64,000 nt of DNA from positions 62,001 to 126,000 of the forward strand of contig NZ_POXP01000003.1 in NCBI RefSeq assembly GCF_003044935.1, read 5' to 3'. Shown here in pieces: positions 35,391 through 44,581 of this stretch. This DNA is from Neisseria subflava. GTDB taxonomy: Bacteria > Pseudomonadota > Gammaproteobacteria > Burkholderiales > Neisseriaceae. Every line of letters starts with the position of its first letter. Position 1 is the first letter of the stretch. Under the pieces are notes generated by a model that saw only the letters and a list, made by a program, of their open reading frames with translations, had not been told where the DNA came from and did no database searches. The position numbers and the translations under genes were made by a program.

Positions 35391-35568
35391 GAATCCCCAC
35401 GAGTGCCGTTTAGGCTGAATCCGCTTGAACCTTGCTGACAAGGCGGTCACCTCGGGTAGTTTCGGGTGCGTCCGATAAACGGACGCTCGCGCCCACTACA
35501 ACTCCCGGCAACCTAAAGCGAACGTATTGGTTCAAAGGAATATATGCCTTCGCGAACACCGCAGGGAA
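35391..35568 (-). ncRNA. ssrS: 6S RNA
   Basis: Read on the minus strand, this ~178-nt sequence starts CCCTGCGGTGTTCGCGAAGG and ends with TTCAAGCGGATTCAGCC ... GGCACTCGTGGGGATTCCC. These match the terminal stem and flanking conserved parts of E. coli 6S RNA (UGAGAUGUUCGCAAGCGG ... UUCAAGGGUUACAGCC ... GGCAUCUCGGAGAUUCC). The middle can form the open-complex-mimicking bubble. Location directly downstream of zapA is the typical place. 6S RNA sequesters sigma-70 RNA polymerase in stationary phase. The ends are approximate. Confidence 0.9.
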
Positions 35569-35578
35569 AAGGGGGAAA

Positions 35579-35881
35579 TCAGTTTTGCTCCAAGCGCGCC
35601 AGTGCTTTTTGGCACGCGTTGTTCATGTCGGTTATTTTACGCTCAAATTCACCGATTGCCAAATCGTCGTTGAGGGTGGTTTTCAAGAGGTCGTGTACGA
35701 CGTTGAGGGCTGCCATGACGACGATTTTGTCTGTGCCGACGATGCGGCCGCTTTCTTTAATCGCATCGCTTTTCTTGTTGAGCATTTCAACGGCTTGCAG
35801 AAGGGTGGCTTTTTCTTCACTCGGTGTGTTGATGGTGAAGTTGACATTCATGATGTCGAGATTGACTTGTTCGATACTCAC
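35579..35881 (-). CDS. zapA: Cell division protein ZapA
   Basis: 100 residues. EQVNLDIMNVNFTINTPSEEKATLLQAVEMLNKK and the helical remainder (IVVMAALNVVHDLL) match ZapA, which cross-links FtsZ filaments. It follows the ZapB-like gene by 11 bases and precedes 6S RNA, the usual arrangement in betaproteobacteria. Confidence 0.93.
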   Translation of the reverse strand: MSIEQVNLDIMNVNFTINTPSEEKATLLQAVEMLNKKSDAIKESGRIVGTDKIVVMAALNVVHDLLKTTLNDDLAIGEFERKITDMNNACQKALARLEQN

Positions 35882-35892
35882 GGGGCATCCTT

Positions 35893-36216
35893 TTATTGTT
35901 GTGTTTCTTGGGGCAATCGGGCAATGAGGCTGCGGATTTGGTCTGCGCTTTGGGCCAGCGCGTTGCGGTAGTTTTCTTTTTCGGCAGTCAGGTTGTCAAT
36001 TTTGCTTTGCAGGTCTTCTTTGAGTTTGCCGACTTGAACCAGCAAGGCTTCGCTGAGTTCGTCAATGGCCGCGTCGTGTTGGCGTTTTTGTTGCTCTTGC
36101 TCGAGTTTGAGTCTGTCGATTTCTTCGTTGAGACGGCGGTTTTCTGAAACCAGCGTTTCAAATTTTTGGACAAGTTGGTAAACGTTGATTTCCAGATTGT
36201 TCAGTGATTGGTTCAT
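35893..36216 (-). CDS. ZapB-like coiled-coil cell division protein
   Basis: 107 residues, almost entirely coiled coil (LVQKFETLVSENRRLNEEIDRLK ...). Small coiled-coil proteins of this kind directly upstream of zapA are annotated as ZapB/TIGR02449-like. I start at the ATG at 36216 (MNQSLNN) with AAGGGAAA upstream; the upstream in-frame codons read through a DUS. Confidence 0.8.
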   Translation of the reverse strand: MNQSLNNLEINVYQLVQKFETLVSENRRLNEEIDRLKLEQEQQKRQHDAAIDELSEALLVQVGKLKEDLQSKIDNLTAEKENYRNALAQSADQIRSLIARLPQETQQ

Positions 36217-36290
36217 GTGTTTCCCTTCAGACGGCCTTATGGCCGTCATATTGTGCGTCAGGCCGTCTGAATGGCAGACGGCGCGACCGT

Positions 36291-37280
36291 TTATTCGAAG
36301 CGAGCGCTTCGTTCCATCAGTCGTTCAACGACTTGCTGCGGGGTCATTTCTTTGCGGATGAGTTGCAGCAGGGTTTGAGTGATGGGCATATCGATTTGGT
36401 ATTTGGCGGCGGTGTTGAAGACTTCTTCAATGGTGCTGACACCTTCGGAAACGTGACCGATTTCGACAAGCACTTGATGCAACTCTTTGCCTTCTGCGAG
36501 GCCGAGGCCGACGCGGCGGTTGCGCGAGAGTGCGCCGGTACAGGTCAGGATAAGGTCGCCGATGCCGGCCAAACCCATCATGGTTTTGGGTTGCGCGCCC
36601 ATGGCGATGGCAAGGCGGGTGATTTCGGCGAGGCCGCGCGTTACTAGGGCTGCGCGTGCATTGAGGCCGTATTCAAGGCCGTCTGAAAGGCCGGTGGCAA
36701 TCGCCATGACGTTTTTAACGGCACCGCCCACAGCGACGCCGATGACGTCGGTGCTGCCGTACAGGCGCATTACGTTGGTGTTCAGTTGGGCAGTAGTTTC
36801 TTCCACCCAGTCTTTGTTTTCGGAAGCAAACACGACGGCGCAAGGCAGTTGAGCTGCAAGTTCTTGGGCAAAGCTCGGTCCTGAGAGAACGCCGATTTTT
36901 TTATTGTTAGGCAGGACTTCTTTCAGTACTTGGAAAGTCAGGAGGCCGGTATCTTGTTCAAAACCTTTGCAGGCTGCGAGAACGGGAATATCGGCGGCGT
37001 TATGCTGTTTGAGCAGCTCGGCGCTGCTTCTGAGGCCGGCTACGGAGGTAACGATCAGGGCAAGTTGGCTGTCTTTCAGCGCTTCGCCCAAATCGGCGTG
37101 AACGGTCAGGGACTCAGGGAAAGGGAAGCCGGGCAGGCCGCGTTTGTTTTCGCGATCTGCTTGCAGGGTGCGGATTTGGTCAGGATTGCGTGTCCAAAGG
37201 GCAACTTCATTGTTGTGGTGCGCAAAGTGCAACGCGAGAGCTGTACCCCACGAACCTGCGCCGATGACGGTAATTTTCAT
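36291..37280 (-). CDS. gpsA: Glycerol-3-phosphate dehydrogenase [NAD(P)+]
   Basis: 329 residues. GAGSWGTALALHFA is the NAD-binding motif, GLSDGLEYGLNARAALVTRGLAEI and the catalytic Lys in VGGAVKNVMAIATG are family-typical. Makes sn-glycerol 3-phosphate for phospholipids. Start ATG at 37280 with AGAGAAA upstream. Downstream DUS elements at about 36230-36271 lie between it and the ZapB-like gene. Confidence 0.96.
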   Translation of the reverse strand: MKITVIGAGSWGTALALHFAHHNNEVALWTRNPDQIRTLQADRENKRGLPGFPFPESLTVHADLGEALKDSQLALIVTSVAGLRSSAELLKQHNAADIPVLAACKGFEQDTGLLTFQVLKEVLPNNKKIGVLSGPSFAQELAAQLPCAVVFASENKDWVEETTAQLNTNVMRLYGSTDVIGVAVGGAVKNVMAIATGLSDGLEYGLNARAALVTRGLAEITRLAIAMGAQPKTMMGLAGIGDLILTCTGALSRNRRVGLGLAEGKELHQVLVEIGHVSEGVSTIEEVFNTAAKYQIDMPITQTLLQLIRKEMTPQQVVERLMERSARFE

Positions 37281-37381
37281 GTTTCTCTTCCATATGGGAA
37301 CGGAGCTTACTTTAAAACAAACGGCTTTGGGGTGCAAGGGCGGCGTTTGTGAAAAATATTTTGTGCCGTTTAAAAAGCCTT

Positions 37382-37407
37382 AGGCCGTCTGAAAGTTCAG
37401 ACGGCCT
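37382..37407 (-). terminator. Inverted DUS pair ending the polysaccharide locus
   Basis: AGGCCGTCTGAA-AG-TTCAGACGGCCT immediately after the wzc stop. Confidence 0.7.
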
Positions 37408-37415
37408 GCTTCGGT

Positions 37416-39575
37416 TTATGATTTATTGTTACCGGAATGGTAGGCATCGTAGGCGTAGTAGTCGTAGCTGTTGTTGGCTTCGCGCTTCATGCCGTTGAGG
37501 ACGACACCTTTGATGTTGATGTGGTTTTGTTTGAGGCGTTCGACGCTGGCCTCAAGCTCTCGTGCACGCGTGTGCGCATAACGGCTGATCATCAGGACGG
37601 TGCCTGCATGTTGGCCGATGATGACGGCGTCGGTCACGGCCAATACGGGCGGCGTGTCCAAGATGACGTAATCGTAGCGTTGGCGCGCGTGGGCGAGCAA
37701 TTCGTTGAAACGGTTGTCCATCAAAAGCTCGGACGGATTGCTAGGATAGCTGCCGCTGCTGATGAGGTGGAGGTTTTCAATGCCGGTCTCTTGTACGGCT
37801 TTGGCCGGAGCCGCTTTGCCGCTTAGGATGTCAGACAAGCCGAACTCGGGGGTAAGGCCGAAGAGTCGGTCGAGGTAGCCTTTGCGCATATCGGTATCGA
37901 TAAGCAGGACGCGTTTGCCCGATTGCGCCATTACGGCGGCGAGGTTGGCGGAGATAAAGGACTTGCCTGCCTCAGGCGAGGCACCGGTAATCATGAGGAC
38001 GTTGTTAGGCGCGTCCAGCATGGAAAAGTAGATATTGGTGCGCAGGGCGCGGATGGCTTCGACTGCCGTGTCGGCACGGTCTTCGCTGGCCAGCAGATAG
38101 TTGGAACGGCCGCCGGTTTTCTTGAATTTGCTTTTGAAGAAGTCGCGTTTTTGCTGGGTTTTGGAGTGCGGAACAAGAGCGACGACTTCCAAATTGAGGT
38201 TTTCGATTTCTTCAGATGAAGTAATGCCGTTTTTCATGCGGTTGCGAATCATCAGCCACAAAGCGGTCAATGAGCCTGCGGCAAGTGCGCTCAGGAGCGT
38301 GATGACGGTTTTGCGCGGTGCAACGGGGTTTTCAGGGACATAGGCATAATCGACGATGCGGACATTACCTTGCGCACTGGCTTTCATGATGTTGAGTTCT
38401 TGTTGTTTGCTCAACAGTTGGACGTAGGTTGCTTGGTTGGTTTCTACGTCACGGGTCAGGCGGATAACTTCTTGTTGGGTGTTCGGCAACTCGGCGATTT
38501 GTTGGTTGATTTTGTTTTTAGCGCGCTCGAGAACGGAGAGTTTGTCCAATACGGCTTTATAGGAAGGGTGTTCCGGCGTGTACAACTCGGCCAAACCTGC
38601 TTCTTCGGTTTTGAGCAGGGTAATTTGGGTTTCGATGCCGGTCAGGCTTTCCAATGCGCCTTTGGACTCGAGCGGGATGTCGAGGGAACCTGATTGTTGG
38701 CGGTAGGCATTGAGTTTGTTTTCAGCATCTTGCAAGGTTTCTTTCAAGCGTGGCAATTCTTCGCTGATGAAAGCCAATCCGCTGGATGCAACTTGGACGT
38801 CGCGTTCGCGATTTTGCGCAACGTAGTTGTCGGCAATGCTGTTGAGGATGACGCTGGTACGTTTAGGGTCGGTGCCGGTAAAGGTAAGGTTGATGATGGG
38901 GCTGGTTTTACCTTTGCTGATGACCGCCAGTTTGTTTTGGATGTTTTCGATGGCGCTGATGCGGGAGAACTTGGTTAACGCAAATTCTTGACCCGGGTTG
39001 GCCAGGATTTGATCGATTTTGAGGGTGGTTTGATTGTTGATTTTCAGAGGCACGCCGACCTTACCTTCGACAACGCGTTTGTCAGGCAGGGTAAGGGTAT
39101 AGGCTTTGTTGCTCTTGGCGGTCAGCGTGAAGGTTTTGTTGAACCATTCGTCTTGTACGGTAAAGCTGCCGACGGTCAGTTTGGGATCGGGGTCGCCGCT
39201 GATGTTGTGCATCAGGCTGCCGATAACGGGTGTGTATTTGGCTTTGACTTCTTGGTCAAGCTGAAGGTCGTCAACGGTTTTACCCAGCACCAGGCGTGAT
39301 TGAACCAACTCGACTTCTGCTTCAGACGGCGTGGTTTGGTTGTTGAAGATGCTGTTGATTTCAGTCAGGATTTGGTTTTGTCGCGTTTCAATTTCCAGCA
39401 TGGCGTCGGCACGGTATTGCGGAGTGGATGCCAGGCTGAAGGCTGCGCCAAGAATACCGCCTGCAAGCAGGGCGGCGAGGATTTTGTATTTATTTGTCCA
39501 AATTACTCGCAGCTGTTGGCCGAAGTCGATTTCGTCGTTGTCTGCGCTGTAAGGTGTGTAGGTCGTTTTTTTCAT
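37416..39575 (-). CDS. wzc: Polysaccharide co-polymerase / BY-type tyrosine kinase Wzc
   Basis: 719 residues. The Wzz-like part has membrane helices at about 30-50 and 425-445 with a long periplasmic coiled-coil between. The cytoplasmic kinase has Walker A GASPEAGKS (531-539), Walker A' LLIDTD (557-562), Walker B VILDTP (637-642) and a C-terminal tyrosine cluster at 704, 706, 707, 709 and 712. Such fused proteobacterial kinases control polymerisation and export of Wzy-type capsule or EPS by cycling phosphorylation with Wzb. Last gene of the locus. Confidence 0.93.
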   Translation of the reverse strand: MKKTTYTPYSADNDEIDFGQQLRVIWTNKYKILAALLAGGILGAAFSLASTPQYRADAMLEIETRQNQILTEINSIFNNQTTPSEAEVELVQSRLVLGKTVDDLQLDQEVKAKYTPVIGSLMHNISGDPDPKLTVGSFTVQDEWFNKTFTLTAKSNKAYTLTLPDKRVVEGKVGVPLKINNQTTLKIDQILANPGQEFALTKFSRISAIENIQNKLAVISKGKTSPIINLTFTGTDPKRTSVILNSIADNYVAQNRERDVQVASSGLAFISEELPRLKETLQDAENKLNAYRQQSGSLDIPLESKGALESLTGIETQITLLKTEEAGLAELYTPEHPSYKAVLDKLSVLERAKNKINQQIAELPNTQQEVIRLTRDVETNQATYVQLLSKQQELNIMKASAQGNVRIVDYAYVPENPVAPRKTVITLLSALAAGSLTALWLMIRNRMKNGITSSEEIENLNLEVVALVPHSKTQQKRDFFKSKFKKTGGRSNYLLASEDRADTAVEAIRALRTNIYFSMLDAPNNVLMITGASPEAGKSFISANLAAVMAQSGKRVLLIDTDMRKGYLDRLFGLTPEFGLSDILSGKAAPAKAVQETGIENLHLISSGSYPSNPSELLMDNRFNELLAHARQRYDYVILDTPPVLAVTDAVIIGQHAGTVLMISRYAHTRARELEASVERLKQNHINIKGVVLNGMKREANNSYDYYAYDAYHSGNNKS

Positions 39576-39601
39576 TGCTTGCTTTCTTGTTCATGCCGGT
39601 T

Positions 39602-40051
39602 TTATACCGGTTGAGTTTTTCCGTGTAGTTTGGTTTTCCAAGTGTCTGCGGCAGTATTGAGCTGTTCAAAAACGGCTTCAAACATTTCACTGCTTTGTTT
39701 GTATGGGTCAGGTACGGTTTTTTTAGGCAACCATTGGGCAAACAGCATGGTTTTGCTGCGTGCCGGCGGATGGATGTCGGCCACCATGTCGATTTGACAG
39801 GGCTCCATGACGAGAATCAAATCGGCCTGTTCGCACATTGGGGCGGTCAGTTGGCGTGCCGTATGGCCTGCAACGATAACGCCGTGTTTGAGTGCGGTTT
39901 TGATGGCTTGGAAATCGGCATCCTTACCTGCCAGTGCTTTTATGCCGGCGCTGCTGATGCGGCGGCCGGGTAGTTTTTTCTGCATGATCCGCTCTGCGGT
40001 GGGGGAGCGGCAGATGTTGCCTAGGCAGACGATGAGTATGTTGTGGTACAT
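39602..40051 (-). CDS. wzb: Low-molecular-weight protein tyrosine phosphatase Wzb
   Basis: 149 residues. The P-loop CLGNICRSPTAE (Cys9, Arg15) and the general acid in VPDPYKQ (Asp115) are intact. It would dephosphorylate the Wzc tyrosine cluster. It sits 26 bases upstream of wzc and 170 bases downstream of wza in the same orientation. Confidence 0.92.
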   Translation of the reverse strand: MYHNILIVCLGNICRSPTAERIMQKKLPGRRISSAGIKALAGKDADFQAIKTALKHGVIVAGHTARQLTAPMCEQADLILVMEPCQIDMVADIHPPARSKTMLFAQWLPKKTVPDPYKQSSEMFEAVFEQLNTAADTWKTKLHGKTQPV

Positions 40052-40221
40052 GATATTGTTTCGGTTTATGGTCTGAAAAAAGCGTGAGTCAGACTATAAG
40101 GTACTACTTTTCCGTTTGTGCGGTGTGTACGGCTTTTATATGCCGTTTATGTAATTTGGTCGGATTGTGCGTGATTTTGTATCCTGCTGTCAAACAAGGG
40201 TCTGACAGCAGGAATCACTGC

Positions 40222-41349
40222 TTATTTAAACGTATTGTCGAGGGTGTTGACGTTGCTGATGGAGTTTGTAATTTGTGACATTACGCGGTTCCAGCGGGTA
40301 ACCGGGGCGGCGGTAACGTAAACGGTGTCTTCCGAACGCAGTTTGAATTCGCTGCCCAGTGCGTAAGAGGTCGCATCTTTCAGGTTGAGCTGGTAGATGT
40401 GGATAGGTTTGGCCGCATCTTCAGGTACGCGGCGGATCACGAATACGCCGGTTGCATCCGCATAGGCTTGGTTCATGCCGCCCACTTCGCCGAGCGCTTG
40501 GGTCAGGTTGAGGCCGTGATTGCCGATCGGCAGGGTGGCTTGTTTGCCGACTTCGCCCATGATGTAGATTTTGTTGTTGCTGCTGTTAGGAACGTAAACG
40601 ATGTCGCCATGGCTGAGGAGATGGTTTTGCGACATATCGCCGTATTGCAGCATGTCTTGCAGGGAAATGGTGCGGTCGACGCCGTTGTGCGTCCATTTGA
40701 TGTGTTGGGTGTCGGCACTTTGGGTGACACCGCCTGCTTGGTTGATGGCATCCAAAATGGTCATCGGAATATTGGTAATCGGTAGTTGACCTGCTTGGTT
40801 GATGGCACCGGATACAGAAATACGTTGCGAACGGAATTCGGTAACGTTGATGGCTACTTGAGGGTTTTTGATGTAGCGTTTCAGAAGGCTGGCCAGGGTA
40901 TTTTGCAATTCGTCCAAAGTTTTGCCTTTAGCTTGAATTTTGCCTGCCAACGGGTAAGTGATATAACCGCCCTCATCTACCCAGGCGCCGCGGCTGACTT
41001 GGTTGGTTTGCGGGTTGCTTTGCTGGATGGGGGAATTAAGGTCGGAGTGCGCCCAAACCATGATATTGAGGACATCGCCACTGCCGATGCGGTAGCGGTA
41101 AGCGCTTTTGCTTTGCTCCAAGCCTTGGTTGGCTTGGGAAAGTACGGGTGGCGTACGCATTTTTTCAATCAGGTTGGGCGTGATGGGGTAAACGGCAACA
41201 CGGCTGTCGAGGTTGGTATCGGCTGCGGTGTCGGTATCGGTGTAAACAATGGTTTTGGTTCTGGTTTTGATGGTTGAACCAGGAATGACTGTTGTGCTGT
41301 TGCAGGCAGTCAGTGCGAATAGAGTAAGCAGGGAGAGCGTTTTTTTCAT
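40222..41349 (-). CDS. wza: Polysaccharide export lipoprotein Wza
   Basis: 375 residues. The signal peptide ends in LTAC (lipidated Cys16). The export domain (YRYRIGSGDVLNIMVWAHSDLN), two SLBB-type ligand-binding domains (INQAGQLPITNIPMTILDAINQAGG, MGEVGKQATLPIGNHGLNLTQALGEVGG) and a C-terminal segment identify an OPX/Wza protein, the octameric outer-membrane channel. Meningococcal CtrA belongs to the same superfamily, but the sequence next to Wzb/Wzc and Wzx/Wzy points to Wza. Confidence 0.92.
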   Translation of the reverse strand: MKKTLSLLTLFALTACNSTTVIPGSTIKTRTKTIVYTDTDTAADTNLDSRVAVYPITPNLIEKMRTPPVLSQANQGLEQSKSAYRYRIGSGDVLNIMVWAHSDLNSPIQQSNPQTNQVSRGAWVDEGGYITYPLAGKIQAKGKTLDELQNTLASLLKRYIKNPQVAINVTEFRSQRISVSGAINQAGQLPITNIPMTILDAINQAGGVTQSADTQHIKWTHNGVDRTISLQDMLQYGDMSQNHLLSHGDIVYVPNSSNNKIYIMGEVGKQATLPIGNHGLNLTQALGEVGGMNQAYADATGVFVIRRVPEDAAKPIHIYQLNLKDATSYALGSEFKLRSEDTVYVTAAPVTRWNRVMSQITNSISNVNTLDNTFK

Positions 41350-41375
41350 GTAGTAGTCCTTGCGGGATAGTGTCC

Positions 41376-41403
41376 GGACCGTCTGAAAATGTTCAGACGG
41401 CCT
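41376..41403 (-). terminator. Imperfect inverted DUS pair between pglD and wza
   Basis: GGACCGTCTGAA faces TTCAGACGGCC across a short loop in the 43-bp gap. The first arm deviates from the AG dialect (GAC for AGG), so the hairpin is weaker; partial termination inside the operon is possible. Confidence 0.45.
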
Positions 41404-43294
41404 TATTGTTTTGTTGCCAAACCAAGTCGCAGATATCGTCTTTAGGTACGAAGCCTGTCGGTGCGCGCAGCAGAAGCTGGCGCAGGCTGTTTTGGTCGCT
41501 TTGGAGACAAGCGGTTTGGAGTTCCGACAGTATGTCAGATAATTGCGTCCATGGAAGCATTACTTCACTGGCGGTCATAATACGGGGATGAGTGGTTTTT
41601 TGCACCTCGTCGCCGATGAGCAGTTCTTCATAAAGTTTCTCACCCGGGCGCAGGCCGGTAATCTTGATTTCGATGTCGCCGTGCGGGTGTTGCTCGTCTT
41701 TGACTTTGAGACCGCTGAGGACAATCATTTGACGGGCAAGGTCGATGATTTTGACAGATTCGCCCATGTCGAGGACGAATACGTCGCCGCCTTTACCCAT
41801 TGCGCCGGCTTGGATAACCAGTTGCGCCGCTTCGGGAATGGTCATGAAGTAGCGGGTAATGTCTTGGTGGGTCAGGGTAATCGGGCCACCTTCGGCAATT
41901 TGTTTTTCAAATACCGGGACAACGGAGCCGGACGAACCCAATACATTGCCGAAACGCACCATGCAGAAGCGTGTTTTTTGTTCTGGCTCGGCGGCAAGCG
42001 CTTGCAGGCAGAGTTCGGCCATGCGTTTGCTGGCGCCCATGGTGTTGGTCGGACGGACGGCTTTGTCGGTGGAAATCAAAACAAAGGTGGAAACGCCAGC
42101 ATCTACGGCAGCCTGCGCGCAGCAGAGTGTGCCGAACACGTTGTTTTGAATGCCTTCGATGGTGTTGAACTCTACCATAGGGACGTGTTTGTAGGCTGCG
42201 GCATGGTAGACGGTGTCGACGTGATAGGCTTGCATAATGCTGCTGAGGCGGTCTTTGTTTTGAACCGAACCCAAAAGCGGTACGACTTCGACTTGGCTGC
42301 CTTGCGCGGCTTGGGTTTCGCGCAATTCTTTGTCTATGCTGTATAGGGCAAATTCGGATAATTCAAACAACAGCAGTTTGGTCGGACGGCAGTTGAGAAT
42401 CTGACGGCAAAGTTCGGAGCCGATAGAGCCGCCTGCGCCGGTCACCATCACGACTTTGTCGCTGATGTCGGCACTCATTAATTCAGGGCGCGGTGCCACA
42501 GGGGCGCGGCCGAGCAAATCGACCACAGAGATTTTTTTCAATGAGCTGACGTTGATTTTGCCGTCCACCAAATCTTTCATGCCCGGAATGGTCAGGACTT
42601 CGCATTTGTATGCTTCGAGGCGGCGGATGATGTCTTTGCGTTCTTCCGGCGTAGAACTTGGAATCGCCAGCAGAATTTTGCGTACGCCGTAGCGGCTGAT
42701 CAGCATCGGGATTTCGTTGGGGTTGTAGACGGCAAGGTCATAGATGACGGTACGTTGGATTTTCGGGTTGTCATCGACAAAGGCGATGGCCGAGTATTCG
42801 TTAACCTGTTTGATGGCTTCCAACAACTGGCGGCCGGATTGGCCTGCACCGTAGATGATGACGGGGGTCATTTGTTTGCGGTGATGATCGGTCAGAATCG
42901 CACGCAGGATCATACGCGAGCTGGTCACGCCGACCACCAAGACCAAGAAATAGACGATGGGCAGGGCAAGGTGCAGTTTTTGCTCAAAAACCAGGGTGGT
43001 CAGGCAGAACAAGACCGCTGAAATAATGCTGCCGAATGCGGCGGCGGTCAGGACGCGGACGCTGACGAAGCGCGTAACGGCGCGGTAGAGGCCGATACGG
43101 ATGAAAAGGATGATGGTCAGCAACGCAGTGCTGCCGAAAGCTAGCCAGTTGGCGATACTCAACCATTCGTCGGAGTATTGCACTTTGAGGCTTTGGGCAA
43201 ACCAAAACGCCACGAATATCATCAAGATATCGTGAATGACGAAGAAGGTTTTTTTTAGATTGCGCGGCAGAGCCAGCAGGGTTTCCAAGTTCAT
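41393..43294 (-). CDS. pglD: UDP-GlcNAc 4,6-dehydratase (PglD/WbpM/CapD type)
   Basis: 633 residues. Four N-terminal membrane helices (about 18-36, 47-66, 80-104, 109-124), a first nucleotide-binding fold (VIIYGAGQSG at 146-155) and the catalytic SDR domain with GAGGSIG (286-292), STDKA (408-412) and the SMK-type MGASKR (419-424). It converts UDP-GlcNAc to UDP-4-keto-6-deoxy-GlcNAc, the first step towards bacillosamine-type sugars. Equivalent to the dehydratase of the neisserial protein-glycosylation locus, here placed amid capsule-type genes. Confidence 0.92.
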   Translation of the reverse strand: MNLETLLALPRNLKKTFFVIHDILMIFVAFWFAQSLKVQYSDEWLSIANWLAFGSTALLTIILFIRIGLYRAVTRFVSVRVLTAAAFGSIISAVLFCLTTLVFEQKLHLALPIVYFLVLVVGVTSSRMILRAILTDHHRKQMTPVIIYGAGQSGRQLLEAIKQVNEYSAIAFVDDNPKIQRTVIYDLAVYNPNEIPMLISRYGVRKILLAIPSSTPEERKDIIRRLEAYKCEVLTIPGMKDLVDGKINVSSLKKISVVDLLGRAPVAPRPELMSADISDKVVMVTGAGGSIGSELCRQILNCRPTKLLLFELSEFALYSIDKELRETQAAQGSQVEVVPLLGSVQNKDRLSSIMQAYHVDTVYHAAAYKHVPMVEFNTIEGIQNNVFGTLCCAQAAVDAGVSTFVLISTDKAVRPTNTMGASKRMAELCLQALAAEPEQKTRFCMVRFGNVLGSSGSVVPVFEKQIAEGGPITLTHQDITRYFMTIPEAAQLVIQAGAMGKGGDVFVLDMGESVKIIDLARQMIVLSGLKVKDEQHPHGDIEIKITGLRPGEKLYEELLIGDEVQKTTHPRIMTASEVMLPWTQLSDILSELQTACLQSDQNSLRQLLLRAPTGFVPKDDICDLVWQQNNKAV

Positions 43295-43366
43295 TTTATT
43301 TTTTACGTGTGTCTGAGTGTTGTAATGTGGCTTGGTACGGATTGTTTGAAGCAGGCTGTTTTGCTT

Positions 43367-43404
43367 TTTTCAGACGGCCTGAAGTTGCAGGCCGTCTGAA
43401 AATG
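43367..43404 (-). terminator. Inverted DUS pair between the aminotransferase and pglD
   Basis: TTTTCAGACGGCCT and AGGCCGTCTGAAAA flank a loop of about eight bases in the 111-bp gap. A stable hairpin inside the operon may attenuate pglD-wza-wzb-wzc. Confidence 0.5.
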
Positions 43405-43405
43405 A

Positions 43406-44581
43406 TTATGCCGTGGCTTCAGTCAATACGGCTTCTATGTTTTCTTTGCAGAACGCAATTTCTTCATCGGTCAGGGTTGGGTGCACCAAGAACATCAGGC
43501 TGGTGTCGCCCAACTCGACAGCGTTTTTCAAACGCTCTTTCGGACGCCAAGGCGTGTTGTCAAAGGCTTTTTCCAAATACACTTCGGAGCAACTGCCTTG
43601 ATAGCATGGCACTTTGCGCGCGTTCAGTTCGTTGACGATGCGGTCGCGTGTCCAGCCTTCTTTCAGGTGTTCGGGTTTGACGAAAACGTAGAACTTGTAT
43701 TGCGCGTGTTCGATGTAGTCGGCCACTTCAACCAAACGGATGCTGGCAAATTTGCCCAAGCTTTCAGCCAGTTTGGCAGCGTGCGCTTGACGGCGGGCAG
43801 TCCATTCAGGCATGCGTTTGAGCTGGATGCGGCCGATGACCGCCTGCATTTCCATCATGCGCCAGTTGGTGCCGAAGCTTTCGTGCAACCAGCGGAAACC
43901 GGGTGCGTGTTCGCGGTGGTACACGGCATCGTAGCTTTTGCCGTGGTCTTTGTACGACCACATTTTGCTCCACAGCTCTTTGTCGTTGGTAGTAACCATG
44001 CCGCCTTCGCCGCCGGTGGTCATGACTTTGTCTTGGCAGAACGACCAAGCACCGACGTGACCGATAGAGCCGACGGATTTGCCTTTGTATTTCGCACCGT
44101 GCGCTTGGGCGCAGTCTTCGATAACCCACAAGTTATGTTCTTTTGCCAAAGCCATGATGTCGTCCATTTCGGCAGGCATACCGGCAAGGTGAACCACGAT
44201 GATGGCTTTGGTGTTTGGCGTCAAAGCGGCTTTGATGGTTTCGGCGCTGATGTTTTGGCTGTTCAAATCGACATCGGCAAACACCGGATTTGCGCCGGCG
44301 GTCACGATGCAGGACGCTGAAGCCAAGAAAGTACGCGAAGTGACAATCACATCATCGCCTTGGCCGATACCCATTGCTTTGAGGGCTACGTCCAAAGCCA
44401 ACGTACCGTTGGAAAGGGCGACGGCGTATTGCGTGCCGACAAAGGCGGCAAATTCTTTTTCAAATTCGCGACATTCCGTACCTGTCCAGTAGTTGACTTT
44501 GTTGGACAGCAGGACTTTGGAAACGGCATCGGCTTCTTCTTGAGTAAAGCTTGGCCATGGGGAGAGTGATGTATTAAGCAT
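43406..44581 (-). CDS. pglC: UDP-4-keto-sugar aminotransferase (PglC type, DegT/DnrJ/EryC1/StrS)
   Basis: 391 residues. PLP-dependent fold with the NGT phosphate-binding loop (VALSNGTLALD), Asp156 in VIEDCAQAHG and the Schiff-base Lys185 in WSFCQDKVMTTGGEGG. It would make UDP-4-amino-4,6-dideoxy-GlcNAc from the PglD product. The start overlaps the formyltransferase stop by eight bases. Confidence 0.92.
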   Translation of the reverse strand: MLNTSLSPWPSFTQEEADAVSKVLLSNKVNYWTGTECREFEKEFAAFVGTQYAVALSNGTLALDVALKAMGIGQGDDVIVTSRTFLASASCIVTAGANPVFADVDLNSQNISAETIKAALTPNTKAIIVVHLAGMPAEMDDIMALAKEHNLWVIEDCAQAHGAKYKGKSVGSIGHVGAWSFCQDKVMTTGGEGGMVTTNDKELWSKMWSYKDHGKSYDAVYHREHAPGFRWLHESFGTNWRMMEMQAVIGRIQLKRMPEWTARRQAHAAKLAESLGKFASIRLVEVADYIEHAQYKFYVFVKPEHLKEGWTRDRIVNELNARKVPCYQGSCSEVYLEKAFDNTPWRPKERLKNAVELGDTSLMFLVHPTLTDEEIAFCKENIEAVLTEATA

